NCBI RefSeq assembly: GCF_029873635.1
Contig: NC_080422.1
Span: 6,789,764-6,853,763 of the forward strand
DNA length: 64,000 nucleotides
Direction: 5' to 3'
Source of the DNA: Malania oleifera
Lineage: Eukaryota > Streptophyta > Magnoliopsida > Santalales > Ximeniaceae
Shown one piece after another: positions 24,306-33,874 of the stretch. The first letter of the stretch is position 1. The number at the start of each line of letters is the position of its first letter. The translations under genes and the position numbers were made by a program. Under the pieces are notes generated by a model that saw only the letters and a list, made by a program, of their open reading frames with translations, made no database searches and was not told the origin of the DNA.

Positions 24306-24425
24306 CTCAAAAAGTGTGTGAGTGAGGACAAAACACACTGAAAAGGACACGTGTTGGTCTGTGGGGCTAGTCATTAGTCCGATAAGGCCCACCCCCTGTT
24401 GTCTGGCCCAGGTTGGGGCGTTACA

Positions 24426-24952
24426 GGCTCTGTGTATGGTGGTCACAGTGGAGAGCCCAGAGATGAGGGAGAAAGGGAGATTTAAGATGAGGATGGATGG
24501 CAAGGATGTGACGATGATGGTAAGGAAGAGAACTGTGAACAAAGACAAAAGGGTGATGGTGAGGAGAGGTAATGAATTGGTGAGAGATAGAGAGATATAA
24601 GAGATGCTGAGAGAGAGTCAATTCAGAAGAGAGCTTGAGAGTGAGCTGGGATATACCTGGAGTCGTTGGTTTGCCTTGACGCCAGTGATGAGGGAGCTCT
24701 GTGTTCAGGTGCCGACAAGGTCGAAGGGCTGCTGTGTATGATGGTGGAACAGAAGGATGGTGAGGATGATGGTGAGAACGATGGAGAGTGAGATAGTTGT
24801 GGTGTCGTGTGGGGTGACGATGAACAATGAAGGCTGCTACGGTGATGGTGAAGGTGCTGGGTGGTGATGGTGCAAGAAAGGAGATGGCGAGGGATGGGAG
24901 ATGGAGAGATGTGGGAAGAGCTGGAGGGAGGTTGGTGAACGTGATGATGAAT
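24426..24952. other. Purine-rich low-complexity LTR interior
   Basis: G- and A-rich on the plus strand with repeated GATGGTG/GAGATGG words. The long minus-strand open frame here (HHHP- and S-rich) reflects this base composition; it has no recognisable domain, so I do not call it a gene. It continues the 23560-23716 sequence on the other side of Cassandra. Confidence 0.6.
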
Positions 24953-25949
24953 TGTGACGACCTGCTTAATTTCCACATTTTTTTTTTATTTTTCATATTA
25001 TAATATCACAAAACTCAGCAGATCATAATCCACCTGGACCCGTGGGTACCAAGGATACATCAGAAACACATCACGGAAGCCTATACAGTAGGAAACATAA
25101 ATCATAAACACCTCATTATACCATACATCGCAATACTAGAGTTATTACAATCACTGTATATATATATATATACACAATACACAACCCAAAAGATGTCTTA
25201 GGGTCATTTCCACAAAATACATCTGACCCTATCAAAACACTTACCCTTCTGGAAGGGCAGATCAATAGTACTAGATCAGCGGGGCTTTACTCGCTCTCTT
25301 ATTAGGGGCTCCTGAAATGTTTATAAAATTTTGGGGCGAGACACCTCTCAGTAAGGGAAATAAACTAACACTAATGTGTGACAACATGAGCATTTCTGTG
25401 ATATACACATAATCATAAACATAACAGGTAAAATTGTATATACATCATTTATGGGAAAACATGTATAATCAACATGGTAGAACATATAGTTTCCATAGCA
25501 TAATTCATCTCATATAAATAATAATACGAAAACAATCCTGATAGGTTAGTTGGCTATTGTCATGTAATACCCCCACATGACTGGGCTGTGTGGCCTGAAG
25601 ACGGGACCTGACAATGGTTGGCCGACTACTGCTAAGTCAATAGTACAGTCTGTAAGTCTGATGGGTCTGCCAGACCTGGTCCATACACCAAGAGCGCTCA
25701 CACACTTCTTAAAAACCACATCGACCATCAAATCTCACACCACTCCGTACAGCGGCTTTAACACAAATATCATGATCATAATGACCATGGACACATAGCA
25801 ACAGTACCATGCAAGTGCTAGCCTAGACCAAGCCAACCAGATTCTGATATCATATAACATATACTGAAACTGTTATACATGGGTATTTCATATCATTAAT
25901 TATCAAATCAATCATATTATTTTGCATATATACGTATATCACAAAAATC

Positions 25950-26172
25950 ATCGGCCCGTACACCGGTATTTCACATTTCACCATAACTCGGCCCATACGC
26001 CAGCAAATCATATTCATAGCACAACCCGTACGCTGGCAAATCATTTCCATAGCTCGCCCTGTGCGCCGACAAATCATATCCATAGCACAGCCCGTACGCT
26101 GGCAAATCATTTCCATAGCTCGACTCGTACGCCGGCAAATCATACATATAGCTCAGCTTGTATGCCGATTTT
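25950..26172 (+). repeat. 33-bp minisatellite within the gypsy-type LTR
   Basis: About six copies of a 33-bp unit with the core CCCGTACGCTGGCAAATCAT. Alternate copies end TTCCATAGCTCG or ATCCATAGCACA, giving a 66-bp higher-order pattern. Open frames crossing it (histidine-rich on plus, cysteine/arginine-rich on minus) exist because 33 is divisible by three, not because it codes. Confidence 0.9.
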
Positions 26173-26789
26173 CCATTATAAAAATCCGTATCATTAACAC
26201 ATTCCCAGAAAACAATTTTTCATTACAATTTCTACTCATGCCACACTAAACAGGTTTTTCGTATATTTAACATACCATCATTTTCAACAGTATTTTCCAA
26301 ATATAAATCATATATAAATATATTTATTTCCCTGAAATCAGATGCTGTAATAATATACATATATTCATAAAATAACTAGCTTAATTTATCCCTTTACCCG
26401 AGTCCTGAAAAACCCCTAAAAGAAATAATCCTGCACCCGCAGGGTTCTTTATTCGAAACCCTAGAAACAACATTTCCCAAAACTAAAGTTAAGCATTTCT
26501 ACGCGTATTACACTTTCTACAACTGTTAAATAACCAAATACCGAGTAGAAAGCCTTACCCTGGATTTGGGATGGTTTCCAACTCAGCCCCACCGACATTC
26601 CGCTCTGGCAGACTTGCAGAGAACTTTTCCAAGAACGTCGTGGTGGCTTTAGATCATCAAATCGGCAAGAATCCGGCCCGAAATCGTAGAGAGAAGGTAG
26701 GAGGGGTGTAGAGGAGAGAGAGAATGTGAGAATTTCTGAATTTTGTGCATTTAGACGAAGTTTTAGGCTATTTATACTAAGGGATTCGA

Positions 26790-27020
26790 TGACGAGCCAC
26801 GTCACCTCGTCGATGAGTCCTGTAGAAAGTTTGTCGACAAACCTGAACCCTCGTCGACAAATTTTAGGCTTCCAAAAATCCACTCTCGGTATCTTCTCGT
26901 CGACGAGATGGAACTTCGTCGATGAGATCCTGAAGCACCTTCGTTGACGAAACTCTTGTGTTCGTCGACGAAGCCTTGAAAATTCCTTAGGATTATCCCA
27001 TCCAAAATGCAACGTCGTCA
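26790..27020 (-). promoter_or_regulatory. Cluster of TCGTCGACGA-type palindromes upstream of the LTR TATA box
   Basis: Seven or eight copies of a TCGTCGACGA-like word occur in about 230 bp, including the perfect palindromes CTCGTCGACGAG and TTCGTCGACGAA, with variants such as TCGTCGATGAG and TTCGTTGACGAA. They sit upstream, on the minus strand, of AGTATAAATAGCC (26767-26779). The position suggests U3 regulatory elements, but no transcription factor is established for them here. Confidence 0.6.
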
Positions 27021-27239
27021 ACGAATGCGAAGTCGACTGCCTCCTTCTGTTCGTGTTTCCATTTCCCTTTCTTCTTATTATTTAAATACCATTATTCTTC
27101 GGGTCGTTACATTAGTGAAAAATGGAGACCCCACATGAACAGTGCATATATTGCCTATTTATAGGCTTTTTCTTTTTTTTTATATACATATATACATCAT
27201 CCTTTTTTGTATTTTCTTTTGTATTTTGATGCTTTTTTT

Positions 27240-27242
<3 letters not shown>

Positions 27243-27272
<30 letters not shown>

Positions 27273-27273
27273 T
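27243..27273 (+). repeat. AAT microsatellite
   Basis: (TAA)n of about ten units inside the U3 side of the Tat/Ogre-like LTR. Confidence 0.95.
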
Positions 27274-27698
27274 CTAATAATAATACCTTTGTTATATTTG
27301 GCCCGGACAAAATAGGGTGTCTACAAGTGGGTTGTATGGTTTTCTCACAAGAGGAGGTCTTGGGTTTGATTTTTCACGAAAGTCAATCTTAATTTATTAT
27401 GAGACAGTTGTGGAACCGATTATGTGTTCCCTCGATTTGGTGCTATCTAGGTGGATTCAAAAAATTTGTCTAAGTTGGAATTTTAGGTGATTAAAAAATT
27501 TATTAAAAAAATCATCAAAGAGAATAAAAAACATATGGAAAATGGTAGTTTTTTTTCTTTTAAAGAAAACTTATGGATAGTTTTTGTGAAGAAAATAAGT
27601 ATTATTATCCTATATTTGGTACACTAGAATGGAATGAATTGAGAGTGAAAGCAATGAAAATTCAAATGATGATTTGTAAAGACTAATCCCATTCCCTT

Positions 27699-28122
27699 TG
27701 ATATACCCAAAACATATCACCTACCTAGAGGAAACTAGAGCACAACAATGAGGGGAGTTACCGCCTAAGTCAACCACCATGCTGGAGCAATTGACGCCTG
27801 CCTTATAATGACTAGAGCGATCCACGCCAACGGGGTAATAACAAGAGTGATTCACGCCCACGCCATAACTCACCAATAAATGGTGTATCACCCTCGGGTC
27901 AAAATCCTTCTCTGTAAATAGGGACTTGAAGAAGAGGTTAAGGTATCTCACTCTAAACTCTACTTTACTGTTGTATAAAAAACCTCTTAAGTCAATCCTT
28001 GACTTAAGCATCAGAGAGATCCCCCGAAGTACGCCCCAGGTCCTCAAAGCCTTGCTTATTTATCTCTTTTCTAGTGGTCGTGATCAGGAATCGTGAAGGT
28101 CGTTCAATTTTTAGCTGCAACA
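27699..28122 (+). repeat. 5' LTR of the gene-carrying element
   Basis: 424-bp LTR, TGATATAC...GCAACA. Open frames on its minus strand (RVIHHLLVSYG...) recur in the 3' LTR and are LTR sequence, not genes. Confidence 0.92.
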
Positions 28123-28240
28123 GTTGGTGCCATTTGTGGGAACTTCTTGAGAGGTTTTCTCTTTCAACTTTTAATTATGACTATATCAAATAATTGAAGG
28201 TCGATGCATTGGATCGATTGAGATTGTCCGAAATACCGTC

Positions 28241-28640
28241 GTCTGACACCTAGATGTGCTTGACGCCTTTTGATCCATCACTGATCGGGACCCTACCAGT
28301 GCAAGATCTTCATTCATGGCCTTGGATGGGATACTACCATCAAGAATCTGCAATCTCTTCTCCACCTATGGTAACCTCGAAGAATCTATTGCGATCCTTG
28401 GCAAGGTCATCGAGAAAAGTAAAGGGTACAGGTTTATCATGTTCAAGCACATCAATGGCGATTTGCTCGCGTTGAAGAAGCCAAGTAAGAAAATTGACGG
28501 ACAAAGAACCGGGACCCAGCTTGTGATATTGGGAAATTTCGGATCTAATGTGAATATGACTACAATTGATGTTTCTATGCGCAAGATTTATGTAGCCAAC
28601 GTGCTTATTCTCAAAACAATGTTGACACACATTTCAATGC
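28241..28640 (+). pseudogene. Captured fragment of a UBA2-type RRM RNA-binding protein gene
   Basis: In one frame the plus strand reads DVLDAF, a stop (TGA at 28271), then a segment leading into LFSTYGNLEESIAILGKV, KSKGYRFIMFKHINGDLLAL, KKPSKKIDGQRTGTQL, and, after a short spacer, VSMRKIYVANV. This follows the first RNA-recognition motif and the start of the second in plant UBP1-associated protein 2 (UBA2) proteins, whose RNP1 reads KGYGFVTFKH and whose linker reads EPSKKIDGRMTVTQL. UBA2 proteins are nuclear RNA-binding proteins. Similarity fades after THISM near 28630. The aromatic and glycine residues of RNP1 are partly changed (YRFIMF), and RNP2 is eroded, so the copy is old or unconstrained. 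It has the same orientation as the element. Confidence 0.85.
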
Positions 28641-28844
28641 CCTGTGGGAGGAGAGATGCATAGATGTATTGAAGTGTTAAGGCAATCATCCTTGCCTGAT
28701 TCTCAAGGTATGGACTTTTCTCCTTTAAATTGGTTTCTTTTAGTAAGAACCTAATTTTTTATGTTGATTAAATAATGAATAATGGGAGCAACTTGTCCTA
28801 TCATTTTAAAATCATAGTAAAGTTCTCTATAATAGGTAAACAGC

Positions 28845-29298
28845 CCAAAAAATGAGCACAGCTCATTAGGCAAAGAAAAATTGGCTCAATTAAAGCCTGA
28901 AGACGGCCCAACCGATGAGCAATGCTCATAAGACCTGAAGATGCCCAGAAGATGAGCATGACTCATTAGGTAAAGAAGACCGACCCAACTGATGATCAAT
29001 GCTCATGAGACCAAAAGATGCCCAAAAGATGAACATGACTAATTAGGCAAAGAAGACAGACCCAACTAATGAGCAATGCTTATGAGGCAAAGGAGATGCC
29101 CAAAAGATGAGCGTGGCTCATGAGGCAAAGGAGACCGGCTGAACTGATGAGCAATGCTCATGAGGCCAGAAGATGCCCAAAGGATGAGCACGACTCATTA
29201 GGCAAAGAAGACCGGCCCAATTGATAAGCAATGCTCATGAGGCCCATAGATGCCCAAAAGATAAGCACAACTCATTAGGCAAAGAAGACTGACCCAAA
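28845..29298 (+). repeat. 77-bp minisatellite inside the gene-carrying element
   Basis: About five to six copies with spacing 77-78 bp, marked by GATGCCCAAAAGATGAGC at about 28940, 29017, 29095, 29172 and 29249. Each unit also contains the dyad GAGCAATGCTC and the near-dyad GAGCATGACTC. There is no open frame of note. Confidence 0.9.
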
Positions 29299-29592
29299 AG
29301 AGTTGCTCGACACAAATGCCCCACGAAGTGCTGTTCGGCAGAAATGTCCCATGAAGAGTTGCTTAGCACAAATGCCTACGAAGAGCTGCTCGATACAAAT
29401 GCCCTATGATGAGCTGCTCAGATTTGCCCCATGATCAACTACTCAGCACAAATGCCCCATGATGAGTTGCTTGGAAAAAATGCCCCACGATGAGCTGCTC
29501 AACAAAAATGCCCCACGATGAGTTCCTTGACAAAAATGCCCCCATGAAGAGCTACTCGGCACAAAGGCCCAACGAAGAGCTACTCAGCAAAG
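29299..29592 (+). repeat. 28-bp minisatellite inside the gene-carrying element
   Basis: Roughly ten diverged copies of a 28-bp unit of the type AGCTGCTCGGCACAAATGCC followed by CCACGAAG. It directly follows the 77-bp array, with unrelated sequence. Confidence 0.88.
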
Positions 29593-29835
29593 TCAAAAGC
29601 GCATTTGGATTGGCTCGGGTAAGCCAAATTGCGCCCCAAACCTGACTCGGCAAGCTGTAGATAAAGAAGCAACAAATAGGGTAAAAAATAATAATAAAAT
29701 AAAATAAAACATGCAATATTATTTCTGATTGGGTCATCGACCGGATTAGATACAACTAGGCTCCACAAAGCCTAATAGGAACAACTTTTGAACTTTGGAA
29801 ACAAATTTCAAAATTCGAAACTAAAGGGGGACAAC

Positions 29836-30262
29836 TGATATACTCAAAATATATCACCTACCTAAAGGAGACCAGAGCACAGCATTAATAAGGGGAGTTA
29901 CCGCCTAAGTCAATTGCCATGCCGGAGCAATTGATGCCTGCCTTATAATGGCCAAAGCGATCCATGCTAATGGGGTAATAACAGGAGCGATTCACGCCCG
30001 CTCCATAACTCACCAATAAATGGTGTATCACCCTCGGGTCAAATGCCTTCACTGTAAATAGGGACTCGAAGAAGAGGTTAAGGTATCTTATTCTAAACTC
30101 TACTATACTGTTGCATAAAAAACCTCTCAAGTCGATCCCTAACTTAGGCATTGGAGAGATCCCACGGAGTACACCCCGGGTCCTCCAAGCCTTGCTTATT
30201 TATCTTTTTTCTGGTGGTCGTGATCAGAGATCGTGAAAGTCGTTCAATTTTTTGCTACAACA
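29836..30262 (+). repeat. 3' LTR of the gene-carrying element
   Basis: 427-bp LTR paired with 27699-28122, followed directly by the CCCTT target duplication copy. Confidence 0.92.
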
Positions 30263-30267
30263 CCCTT

Positions 30268-31757
30268 CTATACTTTTCTGGTACAACACAGAAAAATCCA
30301 AAAAAGTACTAGTTTGAAAATTGCCTTTGCCTTTCTTTATTAATTTTATTGATCAATAAAACCAAAATACAAATCTCACTAGAAGAATTTAATTGCATTT
30401 TAGTAAAAAAAAAAAAAGTATTGACAATCAAAATTGTCTAAATTAGACAACCCAAAGATGAGAATGAACATGGTTTACACTCCTACGAGTCTATCACCTA
30501 GTGTTGTTTTTGTTTTTTATTTTTTTATTTTTCTCCCAAATAAAGGAGACATTGTACAAGGATCTCCTCCTCCATGTCTCCATGTATCTGTTTTCTATAT
30601 TAAAAGTGAGTCCCTCTCTTTACTTGTCTTATATTAGTGAATGTAAAACTAATTTATCTTATATCTAATATTTAAAATATAAGCACACAAACACGTGGAG
30701 AGAGAGGTCGCCTTTATAATTTTCCCAAATAAAGAAAGATCGATAAGATTAAAATACATCGTGCCTCATAAAAGAGAAATTATTAGATAGAATAGGTCTA
30801 TTGCATCATCTATAAATTAATTCAATTAAATATGAATAACTCTTAAGTAGACACATCAACAAATTCTAATAAATTATTCCTTCCCAAAATAAGCTCTAAT
30901 TTTCTTTCTTATTTAGAAGATAAATGCATTTTTTGACATTTTTTAAAAGGAAAAAATCACACTAAAAAGTAAAAAAAAAAAAAAGAAAAGAAGACATTTC
31001 GAGTTCGAGACGTAACATAGTTTTATTTATTTGAAGAAAAGAAAAAAACTAAATTTCATTTCCCATTACAATAGATGTGAAAAGAAGAGGACATATAATA
31101 TATATTTTAAAAAATATTTTTCTAATAATTTTATTGTTATTTATATTATTATATAATTTTTAGCTTTTTTTTTATGATCCAAAATTCTTGTTTCAGGAAG
31201 CTCTTCGGACCCACTTAGATGACACCAACTAAAGAGATGAAATATTGCTGCTCATTCATTGGTGCATCCCTAATAATTCACCAAACAAACTACAAGATGC
31301 ATTATAAAGAGTTAAGAAAAACTTTTATAGTCTACTTATATGTCAATTATATATATATTTTTTTCGATAAATATTTATGCTCGATTTTGTATCTATTTTA
31401 ATTTTTTTCCCCTTTATTCAAGTAAATAAGATTATATTTTCTCGAACTCAATTTTTTTTTCAATTTCTAGTATTATTTTACTTTTGAGTGAATTGATAAG
31501 TTAGTCCTTGTACTTTTGGTTAAAATTTATTTTAAACCTCATTCTTTAAATTTGTATAATTAAGGACTTGTACTTATTAATTTTATTCAATTAAAGTTGT
31601 CATTTAAGTTAATTTAATGGCTATGAATTGAAGAGTTGAAATTAGTGGAAGGCCCTTCTGCGTCTGGAGATTAATCAACTCATTTTTGGATCAGTTATTA
31701 TTTAGTATGAAAAAATGTATAGTATTTTTGATTTTTTTTTTAACTAATTATACACTG
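30268..31757. other. AT-rich intergenic, no gene seen
   Basis: No coding similarity seen on either strand. Contains A- and T-runs and several short chance frames. It ends at the AAAGT target duplication of the outer Sirevirus-like solo LTR. Confidence 0.5.
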
Positions 31758-31831
31758 AAAGTTGAGAGGAATGGTGTATTCCAAGAGGGAGGATGAATTT
31801 GGTATTAAAAAATTTTGTCCTAGGTCAAATT

Positions 31832-33874
31832 TGTTGACCTTATAGGTCACGCCCAGGTTTTGATAATGACAAATACGATTGTATCTAATGAATATTTAGT
31901 TCATGTGCAGGTCCACATAGGCAGATACATCGACGACACAAAGAGAAAGTGAAGCTGAAGACCAAATCTCTTTTTGTAATGCATTTCATATCTACTTGGT
32001 CTGTAATAGTAATTAGAATATTTGGTTTGTAATAAACACACACAACACATGTATGATTTATCTCATAAGTTCAAAACCAAATACGAACTAAAAGTGACCA
32101 TAGAGAGACCTTAGGGTGTACCCTTGGTCGACCGACACCGGACTTTTTCGGTGTCTTGATTTTGGACATAAATGACCCTAGGACACTCACATTTACACAT
32201 ATATTTGTTAGGCACCTGAATAGAGTTTGTATGCTTCAAAACGGGACCGAAATGCACACTTGGTGCACTTTCGGTCAACCAGCCAAGTCAGTTCATTTTG
32301 ACCTGGTCGACCGAAACCCCTTGGGGTCAAAAGTTTGACCATCTGATCGACTGAGACAGAAATGAACTCCAATTACCTGGTCGACCGAGGGTCCTCGGGA
32401 GAAATCCCAGCGGTTTGGTTGACCAAACCAGCCAGTTCAAAATGGCCTGGTCGACCGAACCTCGAAAAATTGAGAAATCGCCCTCTCCTAGTTGACCGAG
32501 TCCTCAGTTCAAAAGTCTCCTGGTCGACCGAAACTAATCTAGTTGACCGAACCTCTTGGGTTGCACCTAATTTTTTACCGCAGTTAAAATTTCTAAAAAG
32601 GGTTAAAATGTTTTAAACATCATTAAACTTTTCTAACAATCCCTAATAGGTCCCCAACGGTCAAAAATTCTGGTATGTCTATATATACTCTTTCATTTGG
32701 GAGAATTAAGCATCGATTAGCAAAAGGATTAAAAATTTCTCTCTCAAGCAAAAATACTCTCTTTTGATTCCTATTACTCATACTTTCCCTACAAACACTC
32801 CAGTTTTTCTTCTCAAGTTGAAAATCATTTGTAAGAGCTTTGAGTGTATATTCAAAAAGGTTTTGCTCTTATTGTTTGAAGTGTTTTGAATCGATTTTTC
32901 TAACGAGAGCATAACCTAAGCATTCTTAGGAGGCTTTACTAATAAGCCTACCCTAAGAAGGCTTGTGGTGAACTTTCGAGTATTGCATTCTCATTGCAAT
33001 ATCTTTGGAAGTTTGTATTTGTTTTTGGTTTACAAAAACATTTTCAAATTTACTCAAATATCTTGTGGAATCTTTATTGAACTATTTGTGAAAAGATATT
33101 TGTATTTGTTACATTAATCTTTGTGACAATATCCATTCAAGTCTATATCATTTGCTGAAATGCAAAGATTATCTATTTTACAATCTAAGCATATACATAT
33201 TCATGTGATTGAGATATTTTACTGATTGATATTTTTTAGTCTTGCTTGATATTCTGTGTGAACACATTTGATTGAAACATTTTGAAATACACAGATTGTT
33301 GTTGATACTCTCACATACTCATTACACTGATAAAAAATATTTTTGAGAGTTGAATTATTTAGACCATACTGAGCTTACATTTTAAATCATCTGTGGTGTT
33401 TGTGATTGTGCGCATTTGTGGTACAAATTTGCTTTACGTGAAAGTATCCTTATACTGTACCTTTTGATTGTATATCTGAGAGATTCCAAGCGTGGCCTGA
33501 GGGGGCGGTAATCTAACTCGGTAAGGATTGGTATAAAGGTTGAGGTTAGCCCTGTGTTAATTTGACCTGATTTGTATAGGTGCTGCTCCACTCGTTTAAG
33601 TGAGCAAGTTATTGTGATAATCCTTGTGTTAGTTAGCCAAGGCGGGGACGTAGGCAGTTGGCCGAACCTCGATAACATATCCGTGTGTCACCCTTCTCTT
33701 TACTACTTTCTGGTGCTTGTGAAATTGATTAAACTGCTTTATTTAATTTTTGATATTACTTGCACTAGATTGACCATATGAATGTGAACATACTGCTGTT
33801 AGGAGGAATACCTAGGGGATAGATTTTAAAAATACCAATTCACCCCCCCTCTTAGGATCACGATAAAGCCAACA
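31832..33874 (+). mobile_element. Inner Sirevirus-like solo LTR, nested
   Basis: This 2,043-bp LTR starts TGTTGACCTTAT and ends ATAAAGCCAACA, a 12-bp inverted repeat with two mismatches, and is flanked by a perfect AAATT repeat (31827-31831 and 33875-33879). It lies inside the outer LTR in opposite orientation. A TATA box (CTATATATACTC) is at about 32679-32690. Near the end is CAATTCACCCCCCCTCTTAGG, a common end motif of these LTRs. No gag or pol is present. Confidence 0.92.
32120..32550 (+). promoter_or_regulatory. Cluster of GGTCGACCGA palindromes upstream of the inner LTR TATA box
   Basis: Five exact GGTCGACCGA words (about 32127, 32304, 32381, 32451 and 32522) with several one- or two-base variants such as GATCGACTGAG and GTTGACCGA. 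They lie 130-560 bp upstream of CTATATATACTC. The layout suggests U3 elements, but the binding factor, if any, is unknown. Confidence 0.65.

Larger units (their letters stand above)
23722..24425 (+). mobile_element. Complete Cassandra TRIM element with 5S rRNA-like LTRs
   Basis: This 704-bp element is flanked by a perfect 5-bp repeat GGCTC (23717-23721 and 24426-24430). The LTRs are 23722-24038 (317 bp) and 24148-24425 (278 bp), each starting TGTGATACC and ending GGGGCGTTACA. The primer site TGGTATCAAAG (24042-24052) follows the 5' LTR after three bases and fits initiator Met-tRNA. A polypurine tract (AAGTGGGGGAGAA, 24135-24147) precedes the 3' LTR. Both LTRs contain a stretch closely resembling plant 5S rRNA, the defining feature of Cassandra elements. 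The interior is 109 bp with no protein. The 5' LTR has about 39 extra bases near its end. It would rely on enzymes from other retrotransposons. Confidence 0.93.
24953..27111 (-). mobile_element. Gypsy-type LTR (solo or fragment) with palindrome array
   Basis: The block starts TGTGACGACC and ends GGTCGTTACA, an inverted-repeat pair with one mismatch and TG...CA ends, 2,159 bp long. Minus-strand orientation is suggested by a TATA box (AGTATAAATAGCC, about 26767-26779) followed on the minus strand by CT-rich leader-like sequence near 26700-26725. Upstream of that TATA box is a cluster of TCGTCGACGA palindromes. It also contains a 33-bp minisatellite. No gag, pol or partner LTR is seen in the window, and the 5-bp flanks (TGAAT, TTAGT) do not match, so it may be truncated or rearranged rather than a clean solo LTR. 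Confidence 0.7.
21206..27325 (-). mobile_element. Tat/Ogre-like solo LTR, interrupted by later insertions
   Basis: A perfect 5-bp repeat, AGTGG, lies at 21201-21205 and 27326-27330. Between them the minus strand starts TGTAGACACCC and ends CGTCGCGACA, giving TG...CA ends. A minus-strand TATA-like box (CTATAAATAGGC) at about 27153-27166 and a GAGTCGC...GTGTGGTTAGAACAC block near 21280-21330 are features I associate with LTRs of Tat/Ogre-type Ty3/gypsy elements. No internal region or second LTR follows, so this is best read as a solo LTR. Nested inside are the Cassandra element and another LTR (24953-27111). Without them the LTR would be about 3.25 kb. The interior also holds a minisatellite, a PPR fragment and purine-rich low-complexity DNA. 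Confidence 0.72.
27699..30262 (+). mobile_element. Complete non-autonomous LTR retrotransposon carrying a host RRM gene fragment
   Basis: The element is 2,564 bp with a perfect 5-bp target duplication CCCTT (27694-27698 and 30263-30267). LTRs are 27699-28122 (424 bp) and 29836-30262 (427 bp), both starting TGATATAC and ending in CA, and clearly similar along their length. A primer-site-like sequence (TTGGTGCCATTTGTGGGAA, from 28124) follows the 5' LTR, resembling the TGGCGCC...TGTGGGA start seen in plant gypsy-type elements. A polypurine tract (AAAGGGGGACAAC, about 29823-29835) precedes the 3' LTR. The 1.7-kb interior has no gag or pol. It holds a fragment of a UBA2-type RNA-binding protein gene and two minisatellites. 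It must have moved with enzymes from another element. Confidence 0.92.

Noticed and set aside
24421-24996. Minus-strand 191-codon open frame rich in H, P and S
   Set aside because: Low-complexity result of purine-rich DNA. It crosses the junctions between Cassandra, the host LTR and another LTR, so it cannot be an old conserved gene.
25850-26249. Repetitive open frames on both strands
   Set aside because: Produced by a 33-bp minisatellite whose unit length is divisible by three.
26461-27021. Minus-strand 186-codon open frame
   Set aside because: Lies entirely within the gypsy-type LTR and spans the palindrome array and TATA box; no domain recognised.
27721-28047. Minus-strand open frame that recurs at 29885-30151
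   Set aside because: Both copies are LTR sequence of the same element; the repetition comes from the paired LTRs, not from a duplicated gene.
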